NCBI RefSeq assembly: GCF_023898865.1
Contig: NZ_JAGSOV010000061.1
Coordinates: forward strand, 1-64,000
Direction: 5' to 3'
Length of the DNA: 64,000 bases
Source of the DNA: Pseudonocardia humida
GTDB taxonomy: Bacteria > Actinomycetota > Actinomycetes > Mycobacteriales > Pseudonocardiaceae
The notes under the pieces: model-generated
The model's database searches: none
What the model was told of the DNA's origin: nothing
What the model saw: the letters and a program-made list of their open reading frames with translations, nothing else
Shown: piece after piece, positions 37,321 to 46,245 of the stretch
Numbering within the stretch: the stretch's first letter is position 1
Layout: every line of letters starts with the position of its first letter
Made by a program: the position numbers and the translations under genes

Positions 37321-38610
37321 TCAGGCCACGGCGGCGAAGGCGCGCCGGGCCGCGTCGACGGTCAGGTCCACGTCGTCGTCGGTGAAGGCGACGCAGATCC
37401 GGTTGTCGGTGAGGACGTACGGGGGCAGCAGCACGCCGGCGTCGAGCATCGCCCGGCGGAACGCCTCGGCGCGGTCGAGGTCGGCGTCGACGGCCTGCCG
37501 GAAGGTGACCGGGGCCTCCGCGCGCCAGTTGACGATCCAGCCCGAGCCGATGCCGGTGACGGTCGCGGTCACGCCGGTGTCGGTGATCGCCCGGGTCAGG
37601 CCCTCGCGCAGCCGCGCGCCGAGCCGGTCGAGTCGGGCGATCCCGCCGTCGGCGAGCAGCTCGATCGTGCGCCGCGCCGCCGCGACCGCGTACGGGTTCG
37701 CGTAGTAGGAGCCGTCCATGGTGACCGCGGAGCCCAGCAGGTCCATGAGGTCCGCGCGGCCGGCCAGCGCGGCGATCGTCCACCCGTTGCCCAGGGCCTT
37801 GCCCAACGCGGTGAGATCGGGGGTCACCCCGGCGATCGCCTGGTAGCCGCCGAGGTGGTGCCGGAACCCGGTCTTGACCTCGTCGAACACCAGCACGGCT
37901 CCGTGCCGCGCGGTCAGCTCCCGCAGCAGCTCCAGGAAACCGGGCGCGGGCGCGGCGTTGGTGTAGCTGTGCAGGTAGGGCTCGGTGAACACGGCGGCCA
38001 GCTCGCGGCCGTGGGCGGCGAAGACCTCACGGACAGCCGCGGCGTCGTTCCAGTCGACGACGATCGTGCGGTCCGCGACGTCGGAGGCGGCGCCCCCGGA
38101 GTTGGGCGCGTCCGGCGGCGGGGCCGCGCCCGGGGCGACGTCGAAGTTCGCGCCGACGCCCAGCTCGCCGGCCCAGCCGTGGTAGTGCCCGTGGAACTTC
38201 AGCACCCGCTCGCGCCCGGTCGCGGCCCGGGCGACGTGCAGCGCGTGCTGCAGCGCGTCGGTGCCGGTGTTGACGAAGGCGACCTTCTGCGCCGACGGCA
38301 CCAGCCCGACGATGGTCTCGGCCAGCTCGACCTCCCCGGCCTGCGGGCCGACCCAGGTGAGGTCCACCCGCGCGGCGGACTCGGCGACGGCGGCGTTCAC
38401 CCGCGGGTCGGCGTGGCCGAGCACGATCGGGCCGTAGGAGAGCAGGTGGTCGACGAACCGCCGGCCGGCGGCGTTCCACAGGTAGGCGCCCTGGGCGCGG
38501 ACGACGACGTCGCGGTAGACGTCGCGGCCGGCGGCGGAGACGCCGTGCGGGATGACGCGCTCGGCGCGGGCGAGCAGGGCTTCGGTGGTGCGGTCGACGA
38601 CGGCGGTCAT
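37321..38610 (-). CDS. glutamate-1-semialdehyde aminomutase-like PLP enzyme (class III)
   Basis: 429 residues; ATG at 38610 with AAGGGG upstream. Class-III aminotransferase marks: FVNTGTDALQHALHVAR for cofactor phosphate, FDEVKTGFR and the PLP Lys in TALGKALGNGW near residue 275. It resembles HemL, but the surrounding genes are not for tetrapyrroles, and HemL-like paralogues commonly act in catabolism or in amino-sugar or beta-amino-acid metabolism. It is downstream of the LAL regulator gene on the same strand, which probably governs it. Substrate unknown. Confidence 0.85.
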   Translation of the reverse strand: MTAVVDRTTEALLARAERVIPHGVSAAGRDVYRDVVVRAQGAYLWNAAGRRFVDHLLSYGPIVLGHADPRVNAAVAESAARVDLTWVGPQAGEVELAETIVGLVPSAQKVAFVNTGTDALQHALHVARAATGRERVLKFHGHYHGWAGELGVGANFDVAPGAAPPPDAPNSGGAASDVADRTIVVDWNDAAAVREVFAAHGRELAAVFTEPYLHSYTNAAPAPGFLELLRELTARHGAVLVFDEVKTGFRHHLGGYQAIAGVTPDLTALGKALGNGWTIAALAGRADLMDLLGSAVTMDGSYYANPYAVAAARRTIELLADGGIARLDRLGARLREGLTRAITDTGVTATVTGIGSGWIVNWRAEAPVTFRQAVDADLDRAEAFRRAMLDAGVLLPPYVLTDNRICVAFTDDDVDLTVDAARRAFAAVA

Positions 38611-38708
38611 CGGGTCCCCTTTCCGGGTGGTGCGGTGGGTTGCGGGGACGACGATGGACCGCGGGACGGGCCGGCGGACCGGCAGAATGACCGGGGTTGT
38701 GCCGGGCG

Positions 38709-41483
38709 TCAGCCGGCGGCGCCGCGCTCCCCGACGCCGTCCACGACGAACCGCACGAGCTCGGTGCGCGAGCTGATCCCGAGCTTGGTGAACACGTTGC
38801 GCAGGTGGAAGTCGACCGTCCGGCGCGACAGGAACAGCCGCGCGGCCACGTCGGCGTTGGTCAGCCCCTCGGCGACGAACCGGGCCACCTGCAGCTCCTG
38901 CGGGGTCAGCCGGTCGGTGCTCGCGGCGTCGCGGCGGCGCACCGTCTGCCCGCACGCCCGCAGCTCGGCCTGCGCCCGTTCCGCCCAGGGCACGGCCCCG
39001 AGCTGCTCGAACGCGTCGAACGCCGGGCGCAGGTGCCGGCGGGCGTCGGCGCGGCGGCGGGCCCGGCGCAGCGCCACCCCGAACGCCAGCTCGGTGCGGG
39101 CCCGCTCGAACGGCCGGTCCGCCCGCTCGTGGTGGCCCAGGGCCTCGGTGAACGCGGCGTCGGCGTCGGCGCCGTCGGCGAGCAGCCCGCGGGCGTGCGC
39201 GGCCCGGGCCAGCGCCCACGGCTGCCCGGTCGCGGCGGCGGACTGCTCGGCCTCGGCCAGCCAGGCGCGGGCGGCGGCGAGGTCGCCGCCCTGGTGCGCG
39301 GCCTCGATCCGGTCCAGCGCGGAGAACCCCCGCACGACGGGGTGGCGGATGGGGCGCAGGTGGGTGAGCGCGGCGGCGGGCTCGCCGCGGCCGAGGTCGA
39401 GCAGGCCCAGCGCCCACAGCGCGGAGTCCTCGATCAGCCCCATCGGGCGGCTCGCGGCGATGGCGCGGGCCCGTTCCACGTTCGCCCGGCAGGCCTCGTC
39501 GTGGCCGCGCAGCGCCGCGTGCAGCGCGATCCAGTCGTGGGCCAGCGGCATCAGCTCCTCCTGGCCGGTGTCGTGGGCGAGCCGCAGCGCCTCGGTGGCG
39601 GTGGCCTCGCCTGCCGCCCACCGGCCGGCGAACAGCTCCGACAGCGCCAGCCGCTGCCCCGCGATCGGCACCGCGCCGACCTCCCCCGACTCCCGCGCCC
39701 GGTGCACCGTCGCGGCGCTGAACCGGTGCGCGGCCGCGTCGTCGCCGAGGTACATCGCGGCACGACCGGCGGCGAGCAGCACGCCGGGCTCGGCGAGGTC
39801 GTGGGCCAGCGCGAGAGCGCGGGTCAGCGGAGCCGCCGCGGCGGCGGGGTCGCCGGCGAAGTGGTGGGCGAGCCCGACCAGCAGGTCGACGAAGAACCGC
39901 GGCCGGGGGTCCTCGCCCACGTCCAGCCCGGCGGCCAGCTCGCCCAGCTCGATCTCGGCCTGCGCGTCGGAGGCCATGGAGCCCGCCTCCCCGGCGAGGG
40001 CGAGCATCTCCAGCGCCCGGACCGGGTCGTGCGCGGCGATCTCCTCGGCGGCCCGGCGCAGCAGCCGGTAGGCCACGATCGAGACGCCCGCACCCAGCTC
40101 CACCACGCCGTGCAGCCGATCGATGTCGGCCCGCAGGAACGGGTCGGTGGTCAGCGGGCGGGCCTGGTCCAGCAGCCGCCGCGCCGCGTCCCCCCGCCCG
40201 GACCGCCAGCTGTGGTAGGCGGCCTCGGTGAGCAGGTGGGCCCGGCACTGCCGGTCGGGCACCAGGTCGGCGGCGCGGGTCAGGGCCGCGGCGGCGGCGG
40301 TGTACGCGCCCCGTGCGCGGGCCCGGTGCGCCGCCTCGACCAGGGCACCGGCCACCTCCGGGTCGGGTCCGAAGGCGGCCGCGGCGCGGTGCCACGCGGC
40401 GCGGTCGGCGTCGCCGGCCTCCCGCAGCACCGCGGCGAGGGCGAGGTGCGCGGCGCGCCGCTCGGTGGAGGTCGTGCCCTGGTGCACCGCGGAGCGCACG
40501 AGCGGGTGGCGGAAGCGCACCGCCCCGCCGTCGACGGCCACGACTCCGGCCTGCTCGGCCGGCGCGAGGGCATCGGGCGCCACCCCGCGCCGCGCCGCGG
40601 CGGCGGCCACCGTCGCGAGGCGGCCGGTGTCGTCGGCCGCGGCCACCAGCAGCGCCGTGCGCGTCTCCTCCGGCAGCCGGCGCACCCGGTCGAGGAACGC
40701 CTGCTCCACCCCGGCGGTCACCGGCAGTGGCTCCGGGAGCGGCTGCTCCCCCGACAGCTGCTCCCGGGTCAGCGCGCGGCCCAGCTCGGCCAGCGCCAGT
40801 GCGTTGCCGCCGGTCGCCGTCCCCAGCCGCAGCCGCACGTCCGGGTGCACCGGCCCGCCGCCGTGGCGCTGCAGCACCCGGTCCACCGCGCCCGGCTCCA
40901 GCGGGCCGACCGGCAGCGCGGCCAGGTCGGTCACCGGGAACGGGCGGGCCGCCGGGTCGCGCACCGCCAGCACCAGGGCGACGCGCTCGGCCTCCAGCCG
41001 CCGCGCGACGAACGCCAGCGCGTCGATCGAGCCGCGGTCGAGCCAGTGCGCGTCGTCCACGACGCACAGCACCGGCCGCCGCTCCGAGAGCTCCCCGAGC
41101 AGGCTCAGCACGGCCAGCGAGACGAGGAACCGCTCGTCGGCATGCCCCACCCGCAGCCCGAACGCCGCGCGCAGCGCGTCGGCCTGCGGCGCGGCCAGGC
41201 CGTCGAGCTCGCGGAGCACCGGGCGCAGCAGCTGGTGCAGCCCCGCGTAGGGCAGCTCCGACTCCGACTCGACGCCGTGCGCGCGCAGCACGAGCAGGTC
41301 GTCGGCCCCGTCGGCCCCGGTGCCGACCACCGTGCCGACCTCCGCGTCGACCACGGCGTCGAGCAGGGCCGTCTTGCCCGCCCCGGCCTCCCCGCGCAGC
41401 ACGAGCGCGCCGCTGCGCCCGGCGCGGGCGGCCTCGACCAGCTCGCGCAGCCGCGCGCACTCGGCCTCCCGCCCCACGAGCAC
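38709..41483 (-). CDS. LAL-type LuxR regulator with AAA/STAND ATPase domain
   Basis: 924 residues. N-terminal P-loop GEAGAGKTALLDAVVD near 30 and Walker B LCVVDDAHWLDRGS near 145 define the NTPase part. A long TPR-like region follows, then a C-terminal LuxR helix-turn-helix (LTPQELQVARFVAEGLTNADV, SRRTVDFHLRNVFTKLGI). Such large regulators couple ligand or protein sensing to ATP-dependent assembly. The GTG at 41483 has no ribosome site, but a -10-like TAGCAT lies 6 bases upstream on the minus strand, suggesting a leaderless message. The aminomutase-like gene 98 bases downstream is a likely target. Confidence 0.9.
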   Translation of the reverse strand: MLVGREAECARLRELVEAARAGRSGALVLRGEAGAGKTALLDAVVDAEVGTVVGTGADGADDLLVLRAHGVESESELPYAGLHQLLRPVLRELDGLAAPQADALRAAFGLRVGHADERFLVSLAVLSLLGELSERRPVLCVVDDAHWLDRGSIDALAFVARRLEAERVALVLAVRDPAARPFPVTDLAALPVGPLEPGAVDRVLQRHGGGPVHPDVRLRLGTATGGNALALAELGRALTREQLSGEQPLPEPLPVTAGVEQAFLDRVRRLPEETRTALLVAAADDTGRLATVAAAAARRGVAPDALAPAEQAGVVAVDGGAVRFRHPLVRSAVHQGTTSTERRAAHLALAAVLREAGDADRAAWHRAAAAFGPDPEVAGALVEAAHRARARGAYTAAAAALTRAADLVPDRQCRAHLLTEAAYHSWRSGRGDAARRLLDQARPLTTDPFLRADIDRLHGVVELGAGVSIVAYRLLRRAAEEIAAHDPVRALEMLALAGEAGSMASDAQAEIELGELAAGLDVGEDPRPRFFVDLLVGLAHHFAGDPAAAAAPLTRALALAHDLAEPGVLLAAGRAAMYLGDDAAAHRFSAATVHRARESGEVGAVPIAGQRLALSELFAGRWAAGEATATEALRLAHDTGQEELMPLAHDWIALHAALRGHDEACRANVERARAIAASRPMGLIEDSALWALGLLDLGRGEPAAALTHLRPIRHPVVRGFSALDRIEAAHQGGDLAAARAWLAEAEQSAAATGQPWALARAAHARGLLADGADADAAFTEALGHHERADRPFERARTELAFGVALRRARRRADARRHLRPAFDAFEQLGAVPWAERAQAELRACGQTVRRRDAASTDRLTPQELQVARFVAEGLTNADVAARLFLSRRTVDFHLRNVFTKLGISSRTELVRFVVDGVGERGAAG

Positions 41484-41532
41484 CGGGCAATGCTAAGGCG
41501 GTCCCCACCGAGCCGGGGAGACCTGCCGACGA

Positions 41533-42025
41533 TCACACCGGGGCGACGACCGCGGCCGGGTACAGGACGCGCAGGTGGGCCCGCAGCGGCTCCTCGGCCG
41601 GAGTCGCGCCGCGGTAGCCGACGTGGCCGCCCCGCAGCTCCGGCCGGCCTCCACCGCGCCGCCGAGCTCGGCGAGCCGGTCGCGCAACAGCTCCTCGGTG
41701 CGCCACTGCGGCAGGACCAGCAGGTTCGGGTACGGCACGCCGGGCCGCGGCGGGCGGGCCGGGGCGGCGAGGTCGGCCGCGAGGGTGCCGCCGGCGTAGA
41801 GGCGCAGGTGGTGGTCGCTGCGGCCGGCGGCCAGCGCGGCCCCGGCCGGGCCCAGGTCGTCGAACACCTCCAGCGTGCGCGGCTGCACCCCTTGCCCCGC
41901 GACCGGTGGTGGGCCGCGGGGAGGCGGTCGACGAGCCGGACGTCGACGCCGCGGCGGCGCAGGTCGACGGCGAGGGTGAGGCCGGTCGGGCCGGCGCCGA
42001 CGACGAGGACGTCCGTGTCGGTCAT
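41533..42025 (-). pseudogene. FAD monooxygenase gene with frameshift and internal deletion
   Basis: The start is intact: ATG at 42025 with GAGGAG upstream and DTDVLVVGAGPTGLTLAVDL, the FAD motif of aromatic-ring hydroxylases. After HHRSRGKG the frame shifts because one G is missing from a G-run (AAGGGGTGCAG near 41890). The next frame then continues VQPRTLEVFDDLG to RTEELLRDRLAELGG (to about 41650). A last piece, in a further frame, GGHVGYRGATPAEEPLRAHL, matches the C-terminal tail of the same family. Some 300 residues in between, including the DG and GD motifs, are gone. So the enzyme cannot be made. Confidence 0.8.
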
Positions 42026-42372
42026 GGGTGTGCTCCTCGGGACGACGAGGCTCTGCCCCACCAGGGCCTCGCGTTCGGTGATCCGCCGGACGGCGCGGGG
42101 CGGGACCAACCGGCCCGCCTCCGACGATCGTGACCGGGGACATGCGGCCGAGCCTGCGCCGACCCGACTCCCGGGCGCACCGGTCGGATCGCCGGGGTTC
42201 CCGGACAGCGGTGGTCGGCGACCGGCGCGACACGCGTCGCGGGTGCCCGGCCGCCATCCCGCAGCGGCCGCCGTCACCGGCGGCGGGCCGCCGGAGAACC
42301 CCGGTGATTCGGCCGGTCCGCCCGGGAGTCCCGCCGCCCTAGCGTCGCCGCCGACCGAGGAGGTGGTGGGCG

Positions 42373-42623
42373 ATGTCCCCGACGACGATGCCCCCGACGA
42401 CCCCGACCCGCTGGAGCACCCGCCGGCAGATCGCGGTGTTCCTGCTCGTCGCCTTCGCCACCTCGTGGTTGCCCTGGCCGCCGACGCTGCTGAACCCGAC
42501 CAGCGCCCCGCTGCTGCCGGTGTGGGCGTCTGGTTGCTGCTGACCGTTCTGATGATCGCCTGGGCGGCCGCCGTCGCGCTCCGCGACCCGGCCTTCCGGC
42601 GGCAGGGAGGAGAACTGCCATGA
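42373..42623 (+). pseudogene. small membrane protein gene interrupted by a two-base insertion
   Basis: ATG at 42373 behind GAGGAGG opens MSPTTMPPTTPTRWSTRRQI followed by a membrane helix AVFLLVAFATSWLPWPPTLL, but reaches a stop at about 42540. The downstream frame, entered at GTGTG (42530-42534), continues VWLLLTVLMIAWAAAVALRD and ends at 42623, overlapping the next start by ATGA. Removing one TG of the duplicated GTGTG restores an approximately 80-residue two-helix protein. The overlap shows the reading frame was once coupled to the downstream gene. A sequencing error is the other explanation. Confidence 0.6.
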
Positions 42624-43399
42624 CCACCGTCCTCGTCACCGGCGGCACCGGCCTGCTCGGCCGCGCCGTCGCCGGGGAGCTCACCGCCGCCGGGCACACC
42701 GTCCGGATCCTCAGCCGGCGCCCCGGCGGGCCCGGCACCGCCGTCGGCGACCTCGCCACCGGCGCCGGCCTCGACACCGCACTCCAGGGCGTCGACGCCG
42801 TCGTCCACAGCGCGTCCGACCCGCGCGACCCGCGGCCGGTCGACGTCGACGGCACCCGCCGGCTCGTCGCGGCCGCCCGCCGGGCCGGGGAGCCGCACCT
42901 GGTGTACGTCTCGATCGTCGGGATCGACCGCATCCCCTGGCCGTACTACCGGGCGAAGCTGGCCGCCGAGCGCGCTGTCGGGGCGTCGGGCCTGCCGTGG
43001 ACGATCCTGCGCGCCACCCAGTTCCACGAGTTCACCGCCGACCTGCTCGCGCGCCTCACGCGCCTGCCGGTCGTCCCGGCTCCCCGCGGCTGGCGCTTCC
43101 AACCGGTCGACGTCCGGGAGGTCGCGGCGCGCTTCGCGGCGACCGTCGACGCCGGGCCCGCGGGGCGGCTGCCCGACCTCGGCGGTCCGCAGGTGCTGAC
43201 CGTGGCCGAGCTGGCCCAGCTCCACCTGCGCGCGACCGGACGCCGCCGTCGGGTCGTCGCGGTCCCGGTGCCCGGGGCGTTCTCCCGCTCGCTGCGAGCC
43301 GGTGCGAACCTCGCCCCGTCCGGGTGCTCCGCCGGCCGCACGTACGCCGAGTTCCTGGCCGAGCGGGCCGGGACCGTGCCCACGGGGAGCACGTCGTGA
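42620..43399 (+). CDS. NmrA-like NAD(P)-binding protein (atypical SDR)
   Basis: 259 residues. N-terminal Rossmann motif VLVTGGTGLLGRAVAGELTAAG, then RRPGG, which suits NADP. YYRAKLAAERAV resembles the SDR Lys helix, and a C-terminal domain has FQPVDVREVA. The Tyr-x-x-x-Lys pair is present as Y-x-x-K-like, so activity is uncertain; many relatives are redox sensors or reductases. Its stop overlaps the next gene's GTG start, so the two are coupled. Confidence 0.82.
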   Translation: MTTVLVTGGTGLLGRAVAGELTAAGHTVRILSRRPGGPGTAVGDLATGAGLDTALQGVDAVVHSASDPRDPRPVDVDGTRRLVAAARRAGEPHLVYVSIVGIDRIPWPYYRAKLAAERAVGASGLPWTILRATQFHEFTADLLARLTRLPVVPAPRGWRFQPVDVREVAARFAATVDAGPAGRLPDLGGPQVLTVAELAQLHLRATGRRRRVVAVPVPGAFSRSLRAGANLAPSGCSAGRTYAEFLAERAGTVPTGSTS

Positions 43400-44307
43400 T
43401 CGTCTTCGTCACCGGCGCCACCGGCGCCCTCGGCACCCCGACGGTCGCCCTGCTCCGCGGTGAGGGCCACACGGTCCGCGCGCTCGCCCGCAACGCGGAG
43501 TCGGCGCAGACCCTGCGCGCCGCCGGCGTCGACCCGGTGCCCGCGTCGCTGACCGACCGCGCCGCGCTGCGGGCCGCCGTCGACGGCGCCGACGCGGTCC
43601 TGCACCTCGCCACCCGGATCGCCCCGCTGGCCGCCGCCCGCCGACGGGCGGCCTGGCGGGAGAACGACCGCATCCGCGTCGGCGGCAGCCGGAACCTGGT
43701 CGACGCCGCCCTCGCGGCGGGCGTCGGCGTACTGGTCTACCCGAGCTTCGCGCCCGTGTACGCCGACGGCGGCGACCGGTGGCTCGAGGTCGGCGCGCCG
43801 GTCGCGCCCACCGACATCCTGGAGTCCACCCTGGTGGCCGAGGAGGAGGTCGCCCGGTTCACCGCGGCGGGCGGGCGGGGGGTCGTCCTGCGCACGGCCG
43901 GGATCTACGGACCGCACTCGGCCGCGACCCGGGACGTGCTGGCCCTGGCCCGGCGCGGCGTCTCGGGGTTCGTCGGCCCGGCCGACGCCTACCAACCCCT
44001 CGTCTGGGACGAGGACGCCGCGGCCGCCCTACGCGCCGCGGCCGTGAACCCGGACGTGCGGGGGACCTTCGACGTGGCCGACGACGAACCGCTGACCCGC
44101 GCCCGCCTCGCCACCGTGCTCGCCGAGGTCGTGGGCCGTCCGGTGCGGCGGCCGCCGACCTGGCTCGCGCGAGCCGCGCTCGGCAGGCGGATGGGCTTCC
44201 TGCTGCGCAGCCAGCGCGTGTCGAACCGGCGGTTCGCCGCGGTCACCGGGTGGGCGCCGGGCGTGCGGCGTGCGGCCGACGGCCTGCGCACCCTCGGCGG
44301 GACATGA
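43396..44307 (+). CDS. NAD-dependent epimerase/dehydratase-family protein
   Basis: 303 residues from GTG at 43396 (GTGA overlap) with GGGGAG upstream. N-terminal GATGALGTPTVALLRGEGH, HLATRIAPL, and GIYGPHSAATRDVL, where extended SDRs have xYGP. The usual active-site Tyr-x-x-x-Lys is not present (STLVAEEEV stands there), so it may bind rather than turn over NAD(P)-linked substrate. It is the second of two tandem Rossmann proteins and probably works with the first. Confidence 0.8.
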   Translation: MIVFVTGATGALGTPTVALLRGEGHTVRALARNAESAQTLRAAGVDPVPASLTDRAALRAAVDGADAVLHLATRIAPLAAARRRAAWRENDRIRVGGSRNLVDAALAAGVGVLVYPSFAPVYADGGDRWLEVGAPVAPTDILESTLVAEEEVARFTAAGGRGVVLRTAGIYGPHSAATRDVLALARRGVSGFVGPADAYQPLVWDEDAAAALRAAAVNPDVRGTFDVADDEPLTRARLATVLAEVVGRPVRRPPTWLARAALGRRMGFLLRSQRVSNRRFAAVTGWAPGVRRAADGLRTLGGT

Positions 44308-44499
44308 GCGGACGGCCGTCGGCGTGCACCTCGGCGCGGGGCGCGGCCGTCGCGCCCCGCGCATCGCCGCGACCTGGACCTTCCGCCCGAGCCGATCCGA
44401 CTCGTCCGGCCTGCGGTCGCGACATCTCCCGGTTACGCCGGCCCGCCCAGCGACGGGGACAGCACCAGGAGCGAGGCGTTGGGCCGCGAACGGTTCACT

Positions 44500-45375
44500 T
44501 CACCCGCTGGTGGGGGCCGACAGGGCGTCGACGTCGAGCGCGCGCGCGGTGCGTTCGTAGACCCTCGTCGCCAGGTCGGTGTCGCGGGCCGGTGTCGGCG
44601 GTGTCACGACCGCGCCCTTGGCGAAGACGCCGCCGTTCGGGGTCGGGGCTGCCGTGGCGGTGGCGAGCAGCACCGGTGTGCGGGCGGCCTTCGCCGGTGC
44701 CTGGGCGAACAGGCCGCTCACCGACGACACCACCTTCAGCACGCCGCCGGACTTCGCGTTGAAGCCGGTCCTGATGACGCCGGGGCTGGCGCTGTAGGCG
44801 GCCATGCCGGCCGGGAGCCTCGCCGCGAGCGCTGAGGTCGCCATCAGGCTGGCGAGCTTGGCGGTGCCGTACACGGCGAGCTGCGAGAACCTGTCGCGCC
44901 AGGAGACACCGGTGACGTCGGGGTCGCCGGGGTCGAGGCGTCCACGGGTCACCAGGTCGCTGGAGATGGTGATGATCCGGGCGGTCGGGGCGAGCAGGCC
45001 GTCGGCGAGCAGCAGGTGCGTCAGGTGGAAGGGCGCCAGGTGGTTCAGGGTGTGCGTGCGCTCCGCGCCGTCGGCGGTCTCCGCGTAGGTGGGGAATGCC
45101 GCTCCGGCGTTGTTGATGAGCACGTCGACGTCCTCGACGGTGTCGCGCAAACGCCCTGCGAGGCTGCGGACGTCGTTGCGGTCGACCAGGTCGGCGTGCA
45201 GGGCGTGGACCGTGCGGCCGGGGGCGTCCGCGGCGAGAGCCCGCCTGGTGGCCTCGGCGCTGCGGGCGTCGCGGGTGACGGCGACGACGTCGAGGCCGGC
45301 GGCCAGCAGCAGCCGGGCCGTGGCCAGCCCGAGGCCGCCGGCCGCGCCGGTGATGACAGCGGTGGGTGCGGTCAT
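44500..45375 (-). CDS. short-chain dehydrogenase/reductase
   Basis: 291 residues. TGAAGGLGLATA cofactor motif, NNAGAAF, catalytic Ser in ITISSDL, and Tyr/Lys in YGTAKLASL near residue 170, so all SDR catalytic residues are present. It resembles the retinol-dehydrogenase/oxidoreductase group with long C-termini. It follows the intradiol dioxygenase gene by 16 bases and is likely cotranscribed with it under the MarR regulator. Confidence 0.88.
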   Translation of the reverse strand: MTAPTAVITGAAGGLGLATARLLLAAGLDVVAVTRDARSAEATRRALAADAPGRTVHALHADLVDRNDVRSLAGRLRDTVEDVDVLINNAGAAFPTYAETADGAERTHTLNHLAPFHLTHLLLADGLLAPTARIITISSDLVTRGRLDPGDPDVTGVSWRDRFSQLAVYGTAKLASLMATSALAARLPAGMAAYSASPGVIRTGFNAKSGGVLKVVSSVSGLFAQAPAKAARTPVLLATATAAPTPNGGVFAKGAVVTPPTPARDTDLATRVYERTARALDVDALSAPTSG

Positions 45376-45391
45376 GGCGATGCTCCTGGGG

Positions 45392-46120
45392 TCAGCGACG
45401 GATCTGGAGGGTGACGTCGGCCTGCTGGCCGCTCTCGGTCGAGTGCACGGACACCCAGCTGCCCGGTGAGCCCTTGGCCATGCGGATCTCGATGTCGGTG
45501 GCGTTGCGGTACGGGCCGGGTCCCCGGTCGACGTACGGCGGGAGTGACTGGACGTGCGCGGCGAGGTCGTCGGGGAAGTACAGCTCGGTGCCCAGCAGGG
45601 CCCGGCCGGCCACGCTGACCCGGACGTGGATGTGCAGGGTGCGCGGGGTGTACCAGCCCGGCACGATGGTCTGGAACTCGACGTGCCCGGCGGCGTCGGT
45701 GACCTGCTGACCGCGCAGGAACGTCGCGTCGTCCGTCGGCCGGAACCGGCGCAGCGCCAACGACACCAGGGCGGGGAACCTGTCGGCGCCGAAGCGCTGG
45801 TAGCCGGAGTAGACCCCCAGCGCGTCGCAGTGCCAGATCTCGACGGTCGCGCCCGTCAGCGGCGTCAGCGTGCCGACCTCCACGGCTCGGATGCTCAGCA
45901 GCAGCGGAACGCCGTCGCGGCCCTCCCGCACGTCGCGCCGCAGCGGTGAACCGGGCACGTAGTAGGGCCCGTTCCCCTGGCTCGCCGTGGGCCGGTCCGC
46001 TTCGAGGGTCGTCGCACGGCGGATGTCCTCGCGGTTGTCGATGAAGCCCAGCACCGTCGTCAGCACGCGGCGGCGCACCCGGTCCCGCACCGTCTGCCGC
46101 CTGCTCGCGGTCGCGTCCAC
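45392..46120 (-). CDS. intradiol ring-cleavage dioxygenase-like protein
   Basis: 242 residues from GTG at 46120 with GGGGGAG 5 bases upstream; the open frame extends to 46192. The non-haem Fe3+ site is visible: Tyr104 or Tyr107 in LGVYSGYQRF, Tyr157 in VPGWYTP, His163 and His165 in LHIHV. This is the protocatechuate/catechol dioxygenase fold (GATVEIWHCDALG is its early strand). Catechol-type ring opening is the family reaction; some such proteins are extracellular and act on other diols. It pairs with the SDR gene. Confidence 0.85.
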   Translation of the reverse strand: MDATASRRQTVRDRVRRRVLTTVLGFIDNREDIRRATTLEADRPTASQGNGPYYVPGSPLRRDVREGRDGVPLLLSIRAVEVGTLTPLTGATVEIWHCDALGVYSGYQRFGADRFPALVSLALRRFRPTDDATFLRGQQVTDAAGHVEFQTIVPGWYTPRTLHIHVRVSVAGRALLGTELYFPDDLAAHVQSLPPYVDRGPGPYRNATDIEIRMAKGSPGSWVSVHSTESGQQADVTLQIRR

Positions 46121-46137
46121 GGCAGCTCCCCCGCCCG

Positions 46138-46196
46138 ATACTTGGACTCTCCAAGCGTCTACGATCCTGACCAAGAAGCTTGGATTAGTCAAGTAT
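46138..46196. promoter_or_regulatory. MarR operator candidates between the dioxygenase and MarR genes
   Basis: CTTGGACTCTCCAAG (46141-46155) is a perfect dyad with arms CTTGGA/TCCAAG. CTTGGATTAGTCAAG (46179-46193) repeats the left arm with a partly matching right arm. The outer flanks are ATACTTG (46138-46144) and CAAGTAT (46190-46196), so the whole block is roughly symmetrical. It lies between the two divergent start codons, the usual place for MarR binding sites. Confidence 0.6.
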
Positions 46197-46245
46197 CAGA
46201 GGCTCCAAGTGTTCGACGTACGATGACGGGGTGGACGGTGGGTCG

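Noticed and set aside
37321-41508. A 1395-codon minus-strand open frame covering regulator and aminomutase genes
   Set aside because: Only its second part is real (the aminomutase-like enzyme from 38610). The upstream part is out of frame with the LAL regulator, whose own frame carries the Walker and helix-turn-helix motifs.
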